From NCBI RefSeq assembly GCF_965363235.1, contig NC_134839.1, forward strand, positions 92,089,743 through 92,153,742: 64,000 bases of DNA. Reading direction: 5' to 3'. This DNA is from Mytilus galloprovincialis. Taxonomy: Eukaryota; Mollusca; Bivalvia; Mytilida; Mytilidae. Below are positions 10,294 through 21,540 of the stretch, one piece after another. Within the stretch, counting starts at the first letter, position 1; every line of letters starts with the position of its first letter. A model generated the notes under the pieces. That model made no database searches. It had not been told where the DNA came from and saw only the letters and a list, made by a program, of their open reading frames with translations. A program made the translations under genes and the position numbers.

Positions 10294-13200
10294 CTGAAAC
10301 GAGGACAAAGATTATTTATAGCCTGAAATATCGTGCAAACATACATTGTAATTGCATTTACTGTTTATTGGAGACTAAAAATAGTAAGTTTATTGTAAAT
10401 GTCTTTTGGTTCTTTTTGTCATTGGTTTGCTGAAGATGTGTTTGGACTTTTTCTGTCGTTGAGTTGCTGTAGAGGTATTTTAGTTATTTGCATCTGTTGG
10501 TTGCGGTCTCATTGAAATTATCCATCTCCTTTCTTTTGTAAGATTTAAGTATATAAAAACGAAATCATTCAGAGTGGTGACTATGAGCTCCCCAGAATAA
10601 TTTTTTTTGAAGATGACAAAAAATGTATAGACACAAAAAATGATGTGCATCTTTTCAGTTGTGCATTACCTAAAATATCGATAAGAAATCAAATTGACAT
10701 GTAAGTTCAAAATACCTGGGGTAAAGTGGGAACATCTATGTTTTTCACAATTTGGTCTGGTGAACTGGCTCCTGTTATTGCTACCGGTACATTGTCTTGC
10801 TGCAGTAACCAGGCTAAAGATGCTTTCCCCATGTCTACGTTGGCTCGCTGACATATATTCTTCATTTTAGCAATTGCCTGTGAATAAAAGGTATGTGTGT
10901 CATGGAAATGGAGTAAAAACTAGAAACTGAAATATCTGAGGGTCCAAACAGACACATTTAACACTTCTAAATAATGCAAACAAAACACAACGCATATTTG
11001 GAGTCGCATTTTCGAAAATTTTAACACCAGAAATTAATTCACCTTCTACGAATGACAACGGGAATCATCTTTAAAAATAGCTACAAATACGCCTTTGTTA
11101 CCATCCTAGCGCAAAAAGTTGATGCTAAAAAAAAACACAATGCTTTTCCATCATCATAGAATCATAAAGACATTTCTCTTCACAGATATAAACGCCATGC
11201 GTACAAATAACGGAAATCTGTTGAATAAATCTGTGTTTTATGCTTTAGATGTGTACGATATAGAAGTGCTCATGGGAGGACAGATATAGTGTTAATAACT
11301 ATAAGTCGCATACAAGTGGACCCAAATTACACTGTAAATGGGTTTAGGGCGTAGACTACATTGAATTCAAATAAATCATTAGTCATTTAGAAAATAAAGC
11401 AGTACTTTTTTTAAGGTAAAAATATAGTAAGAAAGAAGTTTTCTCTGAAATATCACAACCGATTTACCCGGCCTGGTCACAATCTTAGCGTTTTTACAAG
11501 AATCAACCAATGCTGCGCTCATCCTGAACGTGCAAGCAAAATCTTCAAGCTCTTTCTCTGGAACATAATATTATAGTTATACTCTACAAACAGATTTCGA
11601 CAGAAAACCAGAAGAACTTGATTTCACAATCCTGCAGACGACTGTTATGCTTTAGTAGATAATTACCGTAAACATCTCGTCTTCTGCACCATCTTGACCA
11701 TGTCTGGTTTTAGGATTTCTTTAAAAATCAAATAACATATTTTTATTTTTAGTATCTTTAAAAATCGAAAAGATAAATTTTTATAATTTCAACAGAAATA
11801 CACATGAGCGGAGTTTTTTCTGAAAAAAATATAAATGAAAAGGTTGGCAGCTATTTTTGTCAAGTACAAATTTGTAAAATTTGGTCTCAGTATTTTATTT
11901 TGTCTGAAGATTTATGATTAAATATTGTTTTCCTCCATACTTTAATTTGATTAATATGAGTTATAATTTTGGCCATATTAAAAAAGTAGATATATCAGTA
12001 TTTAATTTAAGATCATATAATCATTGAAAGTATAGTATTTGAATTTAGGTAAAAGTAAAATTGCATTAAAAGAGAAGGTAGTGATCAAGTTTATACATAT
12101 ATGCCATCCTGTCTGAACTTACAGACTGATCAGCGCATGTTTTTACCCAGATGTGTGGAAAAGTTTAGTCAGCCTCCGTCCCATAGGAACATCATCAAGT
12201 TTGGTAAATTTTCCTGTAAGAAGACCTTGTTGCAGCGGCGAATAAGCCAGTATACTTATATTGTTTTCCTTGCATAATGGTATAACTTCATGCTCGGCTG
12301 ATCTCCATAATAAATTGTATCCCATCTATATTAAGTAAATATTTAAAGAGTTAGATATAAGAAGATGTTACATGTGTGCCAATGAGACAATTCTCCATCC
12401 AAGTCACATGTTGTATGTGGTCAGAGACCACAATTGTCGTCCCTTGATTTTCGTTGTAGTCCCTAGTGTTGACAGTGGGTTACTTGCCATTAATTTTTAT
12501 ACCCCTTCCAAATTTATTTCTCCATGTTTAATGCCTCAAATTGCAAGTAGGGGGGTGAAATTACACTGTAAAAAAAATTGGGTCCAGAATTTTAAAGGAA
12601 AGTAGTGATTTGGTCCAGCTGAAAAAGGTTGAAAATTAGCACTTCGGAAGCTGTCAAAAGATTTCAAGACGCCCTAAACATAAAATTGTCCATATTTTGA
12701 GTTAGAGCCGATGAAGTTTTCTATAATTTTGATATAATTTGTCCCAAAAGTAGTACAACACACTGTAAAAGTTTCTTTGAGAAAGCGCAGGTGGGATTTT
12801 TTTTTATTTTCATTTATGTTCTAAAAGAAATGCACTACGAAATAATTGTGTTCTCGGACCATGTATTGAAACAATTCCCTATCACAGAATGTTTAACATG
12901 ATACAAGGCTTAAAGTATTAAGTGCAATCGAATACTAGTATACAAGAAACTCCTATGGTGTCTGTTCATTGAAAATAACTCGTACATTCAGAGGGATAGA
13001 GTTCATAGATTTTCATTTGCTTTGCAGGATTTAGTTTCGAGTGCTGATAATGAAAAGTAAACACTTAACAGATAATTCCACCTACGACTATGTAGCACAC
13101 AAATGTGTGCACAATCACCTACCTGATTAGAAACGGGTTTACCACCCAAATCTAGAAAATTCTTCAAGTTTTTAGGACCATAGTTAGATAAGCCATAGTA

Positions 13201-16200
13201 TCGAATTCTCCCTAAAGCGATTTGTCTGTTGAGTTCCTTTACACAATCACTAACATCCGCAACAAAACTAGGAAAATGAATCTGAAATAAAATAAAAATT
13301 TAATAAAAAGCTTATAATCAATAAAATACATTATTTGGAAAGAAAACAATGCATACAGTGGTTCAATTTATAAACTGAAGATGGAAAATCTAACAGATTA
13401 TAAAAATAAAAAAAATGTGGTAATGAGACACCTCTCTACAGAAGACCAAAATGACAAGAAATTAACAACCATATGTCAATGTACAACCTTCAACAATGAG
13501 TAAAACCCATACTGCACACTCAGATATAAAGACCCCGAAATGACATAAGTCAAAAAACAGTAAACATATGAAATGTTTAAAAAATAAGTGTAGCAAAAAA
13601 TGTATTGTCAAAATATTTAACGGTATTTCCAGTACTGGTTTGTATCCCCAAAAAAGTGAAGATTAGTTACCAATGTTTTTAAAATTCTGATTCAAAATGC
13701 CATAACATTGCAGGGCTATAACAATTATGAGCTGCATTGCAAACTTTCGGCTGTTGTCTACTCTTTGGTAGGGTTGTTGTCTCTTTGACATATTCAACAT
13801 TTCCATTTTCAATTTTATTTTAATGTATTGCTAAATAACAGATAAGATCACTATTTAGACATATTTAGTATCATGTCAGAAACTTAAATTGGTTTTCAAA
13901 CGAAAGTGAGAACTGCTGATCGCATATTTATTTTGAAGGATAAAAAATCATATCTGATTGTTCAAACGGTCAAAGAGATATAAAAATGTTTTTAAATATA
14001 TGAATAAGATATTTTTCTTTTATTCTTGAATGCAGAAAATTAAATTTAACTATACAGGAGGCCACGTGATAAAGCACATGCATATGCTTCCATAAATATC
14101 AGCCTTAAATGCCTGTTAAAATTACCTGAAGTAAGTCTACATATGAGGTTTGTAATTTTGTCAAAGCCTTTGTTATAGCCTCGTCTATTTGTACAGCGGT
14201 ATAAGGCGGAGTGTTAGGTCCTTCTCTAAATCCGAACTTAGTAGCTATAATAGCTTCCTGTCGTCTGCCTTGTAGAGCTCGCCCTAATACCTGCTCAGAT
14301 CCAGCATAACCCTGTAATAATAAATACAACATTCCACATTGGTGTGTTGACATTTCAAAATTCAAGAAATGTAGAAATTCATGTAACGGATAGTGACATG
14401 TTACAAATTAAGAAATTGCATTTTACAAATTAAGAAATTGCATTTTACAAATTAAGAAATTGCATTTTACAAATTAAGAAATTTCATTTTACAAATTAAG
14501 AAATGTATAATCATGGCGGATAATCCCCTCCATAGAGTATATTTTAGTTTTCAGATTCCGATTGCAGTTCTCTATATGCATGTGTTTTTGTATTGGGTTA
14601 GTGATGAAAGTATGTTCCGTCTTAATAAAGTATGCAATGCTATGTTTAAAAATGGTACTATAAGTGATCACAAGATTTAAAAAATCTTTTGACAAAAGGG
14701 TAATTGAAAAATATTTAAAAATAAAATCAGAAGTATGAAGGGTTGTATTAAACAATAACAGAAAAGATTGTTTAGGGAATGTTTCATGTGTCACACAATT
14801 ATAAGGAATCTTGAAAACACCCTTAATTAGATATAATACCAAGGTACCTCAGCTGTATCAAAGAAATTTATTCCGACTTCCAAGCATTTGGTTACTATAG
14901 CTCTCGAAACCTACAAACAGGCAATATACATAATACTCATAAAAAGATTTGCTACATATTTCGGTTTATATAAGTTATATCAATGTTGTGATTACACAAC
15001 TGTTCCATCTAAGGGAATTAGGTTGTCTAATGAGCGTTTGGCCCCTGATACATTCCTTATATGCCGGTCCCAAGCCAGGAATCTGTAGTTTAGTACTTGT
15101 CGTTTGATGTTTGATCTTGGTCTATATAGATTCAGATTCAGATTCAATATTTTATTAGTCTCACCACTTGCAATAAATATAATACAATCATCATAATATA
15201 TACATTGAATAAAACAGTAATTTTATAAATTAAAATACAAGTGCCATTCTATAAAGAATTATGAAAGATTATAGAAATCAATTTAAATTATAACTATATA
15301 TTTATCATGATTATAAAATATTTCCGTTATGTAAAACTATATATGTATGGGTATGTTGCAATCTAATAAAATTTCAAAACTTTCGAAATGGCGTGCTCGT
15401 TCGTCATCTTAAACACAATTTGTGTGCCCTTTCTAATACAGCATTTCTCGCACAAGAGAGCCTGCTCGTAAAAGCCTTTTCTAGAAGTTACAGTTGCCCA
15501 TACGAAATTTTAAACGTGTTTTCTTTGTTCAATTGGAAATATATAGCTGTTCAGCTAGTTTCGTATCCCTTCATAACTGCAAGATATCCCGGGCCCCTAT
15601 CCTTTGGATTATTGGTGTACGCCATTTAGAAGTACTGCCTTGAGATAAAAGGTATGGAGAGAAAAGTATGTCACATTAAAGATTACATATACATGTGTGA
15701 AACTCAATATTTATCCTTTATCTCTTTACCAATGATACCTATATACTTCACTTTGCTATGTACTAGGTCAGAAAATAAGAACATCTTACATAAGGACAGC
15801 CGGTTTATTGTTGGGTCAAATGCGTTTAATGATAATTGACATAATATATATTAAATTATATCAAACATGGAACATTTAATTCAATGAACTTACATACATT
15901 TATTAAAGTTCATGAACAGTTTCATATCTTTGTTACACAAACCAGCATGGATTTTATTTTGTGTAGAAAATAACCCATTTCAATTGTAAAACAAGTCTCC
16001 AAAGCTTACTTAAATTTAAAAACTCATACTTCTTACATAATTATGGAGTTACTGAAAAAAAAAAATCAAAAAAAATTCATAAATTATTGCTGTGTTCGGT
16101 AACATTGGTTATAAATTACCTCTACATGAACCATACCTCTTCTGACTGTGCCTCCCAAGCATTAGTTTCTTTGTTGTCATTGAATTGCCAGGTACCTAAA

Positions 16201-16259
16201 CAAATCCTAGAAACATTCAAATCTGTGCCTGGTATGGTAATTCTTGGTACAGCTGACAT
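10198..16259 (-). CDS. Aldo-keto reductase (whole gene, eight coding exons)
   Basis: Joining 16259-16137, 14910-14848, 14311-14126, 13281-13123, 12325-12147, 11718-11667, 10877-10716 and 10293-10198 on the minus strand gives 1020 bases: 339 residues plus TAA, the normal family length. All junctions are GT-AG and in frame; only the exon 5/6 intron is not phase 0. The catalytic set is complete: Asp59 (FFDTAE), Tyr64 (GYAGSE), Lys87 (ATKFG) and His126 (IHFP). The NADP-binding end is also typical: [14 protein letters not shown], then [11 protein letters not shown] near residue 297. The enzyme should reduce aldehydes or ketones with NADPH in the cytosol. It resembles the bacterial-type Tas/YajO and Kv-beta-like branch more than the mammalian AKR1 branch. 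The substrate cannot be told. The gene is intact; a long CTT tract and a LINE relic lie just upstream of the ATG. Confidence 0.93.
10716..10877 (-). CDS. Aldo-keto reductase exon 7
   Basis: 54 residues, phase 0 at both ends. It contains [20 protein letters not shown], the conserved strand and NADP-phosphate-binding region. Confidence 0.9.
11667..11718 (-). CDS. Aldo-keto reductase exon 6 (52 bases)
   Basis: A small exon. It begins with the last base of a Gly codon shared with exon 5 and encodes [17 protein letters not shown]. The next exon joins as AIAKMKNIC, which restores the usual helix. Confidence 0.8.
12147..12325 (-). CDS. Aldo-keto reductase exon 5
   Basis: 59 codons plus two bases. 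It holds YNLLWR, then [19 protein letters not shown], a highly conserved barrel strand. The donor chosen is tctgg|gtaaaa because it keeps frame with exon 6. Confidence 0.9.
12360..12810 (+). repeat. Dispersed repeat D in the aldo-keto reductase intron
   Basis: 12420-12805 is matched in reverse by 60885-61276. Shared words include 'gaccacaattgtcgtccctt' and 'gtcccaaaagtagtacaaca' (with small differences). It starts next to a short piece of repeat A. Confidence 0.85.
13123..13281 (-). CDS. Aldo-keto reductase exon 4
   Basis: 53 codons, phase 0 at both ends. It begins with the catalytic IHFP and includes [20 protein letters not shown], the conserved Ser-Asn cofactor-contact region. Confidence 0.9.
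13403..13560 (+). repeat. Dispersed mussel repeat A (diverged copy)
   Basis: 'aagaccaaaatgacaagaaa' and the following words match 541-700 and 59940-60060. Confidence 0.7.
13740..13820 (+). repeat. Fragment of dispersed repeat B
   Basis: 'gggttgttgtctctttgaca' and its flanks match the 3' end of the copy at 1920-2400. Confidence 0.7.
14126..14311 (-). CDS. Aldo-keto reductase exon 3
   Basis: 62 codons, phase 0. It contains [13 protein letters not shown] with the catalytic Tyr, ATKFGF with the catalytic Lys, and SYVDLLQ leading into the catalytic His of exon 4. Confidence 0.92.
14403..14506 (+). repeat. 22-bp tandem repeat, about five units
   Basis: 'acaaattaagaaattgcatt' plus tt recurs at 14403, 14425, 14447 and so on, inside the aldo-keto reductase intron between exons 2 and 3. 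Confidence 0.9.
14848..14910 (-). CDS. Aldo-keto reductase exon 2 (63 bases)
   Basis: 21 codons, phase 0. It encodes [20 protein letters not shown] and Glu, with the catalytic Asp. The acceptor is gtttgtag|gttt. Confidence 0.88.
16137..16259 (-). CDS. Aldo-keto reductase exon 1 (start)
   Basis: 41 codons starting at the ATG complementary to 16257-16259. It encodes the first barrel strand, [13 protein letters not shown]. The donor is gaag ag|gtatgg. This ATG is the only in-frame one that gives a usual N-terminus. Confidence 0.8.
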
Positions 16260-16524
16260 TGTTGTCTTTATACGGGAGTATACTATTATGACACTTTTAT
16301 CGTATCAAATTGACTGAGATAGTGATAAGAGGATTTCGTTGAAAACAGTTTTGTTTACGTGATAACCAATGAGGCAACTCTCTAACATGCAGAGACCGAA
16401 TGACATAACGGGTAGTATAGTTAAACTCTCATTTTTAAACAATTTGAGATGTGTCGATTCTTGAATGCTTCACTTAAATGCATTTGTTTCCATTTAACAA
16501 GGGTTAAATACCTTGTATTCAAAA
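16260..16524. other. Upstream flank of the aldo-keto reductase
   Basis: It carries a short piece of repeat A at about 16360-16410 ('gataaccaatgaggcaactc'). No clear promoter element is seen. Confidence 0.4.
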
Positions 16525-16827
16525 TTCTTCTTCTTCTTCTTCTTCTTCTTCTTCTTCTTCTTCTTCTTCTTCTTCTTCTTCTTCTTCTTCTTCTTCTTCT
16601 TCTTCTTCTTCTTCTTCTTCTTCTTCTTCTTCTTCTTCTTCTTCTTCTTCTTCTTCTTCTTCTTCTTCTTCTTCTTCTTCTTCTTCTTCTTCTTCTTCTT
16701 CTTCTTCTTCTTCTTCTTCTTCTTCTTCTTCTTCTTCTTCTTCTTCTTCTTCTTCTTCTTCTTCTTCTTCTTCTTCTTCTTCTTCTTCTTCTTCTTCTTC
16801 TTTTCTTCTTCTTCTTCTTCTTCTTCC
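16525..16827. repeat. (CTT)n / (GAA)n microsatellite, about 100 units
   Basis: A nearly pure trinucleotide tract, with one extra T near 16801-16804. The long homopolymeric open frames it makes on both strands are artefacts. On the minus strand it directly follows the stop codon of a LINE fragment, so it may be that element's 3' tail. Confidence 0.97.
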
Positions 16828-16842
16828 ATATACTGCCCACAT

Positions 16843-17166
16843 TCAACTTTCTGAATATACTGGCAAATTGGTTCTGCATGGTAAAAAACAGGATAAAAAC
16901 AAATGTTCAACTTTATTTCTTAGGTTGGTCATTAGAGATTTGAATGTCTCAAATGACTGTGCTGTGGCGATCTCCGGGGGAAGCTTGTTCCTGTCTTTGG
17001 TGGTGTTCACAAAGAAGTACCATTTCCTGCAGTCTTTGGTTGCTGTGTATGTCTGGATACTCTGGTTGGTCTTTGGAGTTGCATGTCTTTGTTGATGGCT
17101 ACCTTGTCGTTGTCGATCTTGTGTATCATAGCGTACAAAATCGTGCCCTAAATAGTAAGCGCCCAA
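16843..17166 (-). pseudogene. Non-LTR retrotransposon ORF2 C-terminal fragment
   Basis: The frame has the hallmark tail of LINE-type reverse transcriptase proteins: an aromatic-rich FFVNTTKDRNKLPPEI, then SFETFKSLM. This resembles the usual (D)WN(S/K)LP.E......TFK. About 100 residues remain, with no polymerase domain. The stop lies about 15 bases before the (GAA)n tract on the same strand. Confidence 0.6.
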
Positions 17167-17583
17167 TGTATTTTTGTGTAGGATATCGAGCTTGGTCTCT
17201 TTCTTTATGCTCGCTTAGAATTGATCCAAGTTCACTGAAATCGGCTCACTGCTATTCCTTCGTAAATAAGTAGATTCTCAAAACTATCATGGTGATGTAG
17301 AAACAAATTATCACTTCCTGTTATCATATCATTGATGTGGTCTCTAAATGTTGAGATTTTATGTTAACATATAATGTTGTTATGTTTTACATGAATGTTG
17401 ACATGTTTTAAATAGAGAATTAATTTTTAACTTTGATATTGTCCTATGTCAGTGAGTATGTGTATTTTATTTAATTGTACATTATTCATTGTATACGCTC
17501 TTAGACGGATTTGTGGCTACCCTGTCTGCAAGTGCCCCCGTTGTAATGGGGTAGTTTAAGCTTAATAAATATATATATATATA
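17167..17583. other. Possible second LINE 3' end, then TA repeat
   Basis: 17500-17583 ('ctgcaagtgcccccgttgta' then aataaat and (TA)n) looks like a retroelement 3' end with an AT tail, in plus orientation. The rest is unassigned. Confidence 0.3.
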
Positions 17584-18465
17584 TATGTCGTGTACAAGTT
17601 GCGATTTTGTACATGTTATAACATGTACAAAAATATTGTACATGTTATAACTTGTATAATGCAAAAATACAAGTTATAACATGTACAAAAGTTCCTCATA
17701 CATGTTATAACCTGTACACAATATTGCTTAAAAATGGTTGTAACTTGTGCAAAATCGAAAAATAAGGATATTTTTCTATTATCGTAACAGATGATATTGA
17801 CCTCAATAACATTTTCATAACTTTTATTATTCCTTCATGTAAGTGTGTTTTGTCCTTTTTTGATACAGTTAATGTCCAGGGGTCGGTATTACGAAGCATT
17901 ACTAACCCTGTCATAAGATATATCTTAGGACATGTCTTATGATCCTCTTATGACTATCTATGAACATGTAATGATCTTATAGTTTATAAACAAAAATTGA
18001 GTTATAAATTTACATAAGTCATGCTGAAGGCCAAAAATGTTGAAAAGTAGATTCAAAGATATTGATAATGAAGCGTGGTCCAATGAAAACTATTTCAGCT
18101 CTCTCTTGCTTTTACAGAGTAAAACACATGTGTCATGAAAACACATTTTGCCAACATAAGTCATGAAACATATATTTCTGAAACTTTGTGATCATTGTCC
18201 TCTACAGAAAAAGACACGTTCTGGCCTATTTATTGTTGTTCTTTATGCATTGGTGAATTTAAATGTATATTTTACTACAGTAAGATTTATTTTAAATTTT
18301 GTACAAGTTAAAACCATTTTTAAGCAATTTTGTACAGGTTATAACATGTATGAGGTACTTTTGTACATGTTATAACTTGTATTTTTGCATTATACAAGTT
18401 ATAAAATGTACAATATTTTTGTACATGTTATAACCTGTACAAAATCGCAACTTGTACACGACATA
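17584..18465. mobile_element. 882-bp foldback element with palindromic ends
   Basis: The arms 17584-17757 and 18294-18465 are near-perfect inverted repeats of about 175 bases. Each arm is built from repeated copies of the near-palindrome 'ttgtacatgttataacttgt'. The core of about 530 bases has no coding frame. It is flanked by (TA)n on both sides, so a TA-type target is likely but cannot be proved. Confidence 0.9.
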
Positions 18466-18554
18466 CGTACTTATATATATATATATATAACTCTTCTAAA
18501 CATCAACCCAACAATGTTAGATCTGTAAATTTGATTTCGCAAATTATTGGTTCT

Positions 18555-18652
18555 TCCCTCGCCGGGATTCGAACCCATGCTACTGTGATATCGTGACACC
18601 AAATCGCCTGCACTGCAGCCGTCCCGCTAGACCACACGACCACCTGGGCTCT
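18555..18652 (-). mobile_element. tRNA-derived SINE head
   Basis: On the minus strand it has an A box, tggtctagcggga (18623-18635), and a perfect B box, GGTTCGAATCC (18565-18575). The region cannot fold as an intact tRNA, so a SINE is the better call. A 20-base piece (18761-18780) repeats 18613-18632. Confidence 0.7.
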
Positions 18653-19434
18653 CAAAAAAAGAGCTTTCGCTGGCCGTGTGTTACCTTTCCTCGTCAGTTT
18701 TAATCTAGCGGCGTACTACAGTACATGATATATAAGGCATGAAGATGTTATTGTTACAGACTGCAGCCGTCCCGCTAGACACACACATATATATATATAT
18801 ATATATAACAAGTCAAAAAGGGTACAACATCACCATTAAATAACTATAAAATATACAAATATTAGATATTTCGGATAACAGATATCCTTCTTCGGTAATT
18901 GCACAATGACAAATGAATCATGTCAATTCAAATTGAGACTCTATCAAAATCTTGATTTATACAATTTAAGCGAACGCTGGAACAATTTTAAAATTTCCAA
19001 ACACACCGCAAAGACTACAGAAATATGCCAAAAATAAAAATAGTTATTTACGATGTGAAATGGCACAACTCTAGATTTCCAAAGGTTGTGACAGTTGAGA
19101 TGTTATAACTGCATTGAGGGCAGTCCTCAAACAAAAAAATCAAAAATGTCCTAACCGATCCAGGATGGTATAAATTAGACAACGGTAGGGCAATTACAAC
19201 AGAAACTACATATTTAAGCCTCCCAAACGAATATCAGTCTAATAATGATTGAAAAAATAAGTATTGTATAATGAGGTAAAATAATTGAACGTGGCAACGT
19301 ACTTATACATCATCCCGAATCAATGAAAACCTGTAATTTAAACTGTTATTTTAAAAATAATTTCGAACTGTAAAGCCAGTACTAAATCCGGCGTTGTTTG
19401 AAACAGGTAGTCACAGGAAAATGAGGGACTCGTT

Positions 19435-20070
19435 CTATGTTTTTTCATTTATACCCTCTGGGGAGACTGTCCGTAACTTTCTTATCCAAAATCTTTCCCG
19501 AGCGACTCTGTCGACCTTCGACCAACCCTCGTTGTGGTCTATGATCGTGATGGTAAGGTTTTTGAGATCAGCTTGTGTGTGTCCAGGTGATCTCAAATGA
19601 CGACTTACGGGTAGGTCGGGCTTGCAAGTGTAGTCACTTCGATGACCATTCATGCGTTTGTTAAATGGCTGCTCTGTCTCGCCAACATACTGCATGCCAC
19701 ATCGACATTGAAGGAGGTATACAACATTCTGGGTTTTGCAAGTTACATTGCAATATATAGTGTACACAGACCCAGTCGAGTGGCAAGTGAATGTTTGAGT
19801 ATTCAGTATTTGTTGACAAGTCAGGCAACGTCTGTTACCACATGACTTGCACCATCCTGCAATTGAACAGCTTTTATTTGAGGAGACGTCAGCTCTAACA
19901 AATAAGTCTTTCAGACTTGCTGGTCTCCGAAAAGCTAAGACAGGAGGATTGGGAAAGATCTTGGATAATTTAGGGTGTTTGGCAATAGTTTGCCAATTGG
20001 CACGGATCAAACGTGAAAGGTTATTAAAGGCTGGATTGTATGTAAGAACTCGGAATTCGTCGATTTTCAT
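19435..20070 (-). pseudogene. Penelope-like element, left copy: zinc motif and GIY-YIG endonuclease
   Basis: The 211-codon frame contains a Cys-rich linker (CKSCGNRRCLTC) and a GIY-YIG-type nuclease core (VVYLLQCRCGMQYVGET, then a conserved Arg and His-Arg). The first seven or so codons come from antisense of the neighbouring copy's reverse transcriptase, so this start is not native. No polymerase domain is left. Confidence 0.85.
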
Positions 20071-21540
20071 TTAAGATCTCATGTAGAAAATCTTCCTTCC
20101 CACATTCAAGACACTACAGATTATCTTCGTAAAATGGAATCCATGAACCCTCTTCCTCCGGAAACCCTCCTTGTCACTTTAGATGTCACCTCATTGTATA
20201 CCAACATACCTCATGATGACGGCATACAATCTTGTAGGGAAATATGGGACTCGCGCAACATTTTAGAACCACCTACTGAATGTTTAGTCCAGCTGCTTAC
20301 TCTGGTCCTGAAATGCAACAATTTCACCTTTAATGGTGAGCATTACCTTCAAATTAACGGGACAGCGATGGGGACGAAAATGGCACCGTCTTACGCCAAT
20401 ATTTTCATGGGCAAATTAGAAAAACAAATTATTGCAACATCTTTATCCAAACCTTTGTCTTGGTTCCGTTTCATTGATGATGTTGACATGAAATGGATTG
20501 AATCTCAACAAAAACTGGATGATTTCATCAGACATGCAAACAACGCCCACCATTCAATTAAATTTACGTATGAAATTTCCGACTCTAAGATATCTTTCTT
20601 AGACACAACCACATCTATAAAGGACGGTGTCATATCAACAGACCTTTACTGTAAACCCACAGATAAACATCAATACCTTTCTCCCCAAAGCTGTCACCCC
20701 AAACACTGTACAAAAAGTATCCCGTACAGTCAAGCTCTCAGAGTCAAGCGGATTTGCTCCTCTGAGGAGGCTGTCACGAAACGGTAACAGGAACTTCGCG
20801 GATTTTTGACAAAACGAGGTTATAAGAAATTGGACATAGATAAGGGGTTTGCGCGCGCTAACAATAACAGCCGCAATGACCTCTTACAATACAAACGGAA
20901 GAGGCGCAGCAAAATAGTCCCGTTTGTTCTTACATACAATCCAGCCTTTAATAACCTTTCACGTATGATCCGTGCCAATTGGCAAACTATTGCCAAACAC
21001 CCTAAATTATCCAAGATCTTTCCCAATCCTCCTGTCTTAGCTTTTCGGAGACCAGCAAGTCTGAAAGACTTATTTGTTAGAGCTGACGTCTCCTCAAATA
21101 AAAGCTGTTCAATTGCAGGATGGTGCAAGTCATGTGGTAACAGACGTTGCCTGACTTGTCAACAAATACTGAATACTCAAACATTCACTTGCCACTCGAC
21201 TGGGTCTGTGTACACTATATATTGCAATGTAACTTGTAAAACCCAGAATGTTGTATACCTCCTTCAATGTCGATGTGGCATGCAGTATGTTGGCGAGACA
21301 GAGCAGCCATTTAACAAACGCATGAATGGTCATCGAAGTGACTACACTTGCAAGCCCGACCTACCCGTAAGTCGTCATTTGAGATCACCTGGACACACAC
21401 AAGCTGATCTCAAAAACCTTACCATCACGATCATAGACCACAACGAGGGTTGGTCGAAGGTCGACAGAGTCGCTCGGGAAAGATTTTGGATAAGAAAGTT
21501 ACGGACAGTCTCCCCAGAGGGTATAAATGAAAAAACATAG
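20050..21540 (+). pseudogene. Penelope-like element, right copy: reverse transcriptase and GIY-YIG endonuclease
   Basis: One reading frame runs from the junction to 21540 with a single in-frame TAA at 20785-20787. The 5' part shows polymerase motif A ([11 protein letters not shown]), motif B ([16 protein letters not shown]) and motif C (RFIDDV). The 3' part repeats the Cys-rich linker and the GIY-YIG nuclease of the left copy. The N-terminal part of the polymerase is missing. Such proteins copy RNA at a nicked target; this copy is dead but looks young. Confidence 0.88.

Noticed and set aside
11463..11562. Possible extra aldo-keto reductase exon on the minus strand (acceptor gttccag, donor ccg|ggtaaat)
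   Set aside because: Exons 6 and 7 join in frame and give the usual family sequence. Inserting this stretch after exon 6 in phase 0 meets a stop, and its open frame has no aldo-keto reductase resemblance.
16421..16943. Long open frames of poly-Arg, poly-Lys, poly-Glu, poly-Leu and poly-Phe on both strands
   Set aside because: They are the six readings of the (CTT)n/(GAA)n microsatellite and carry no gene signal.
18555..18652. A functional tRNA gene
   Set aside because: The A and B boxes are good, but the flanking arms do not pair as a tRNA and a partial duplicate lies nearby; a SINE fits better.
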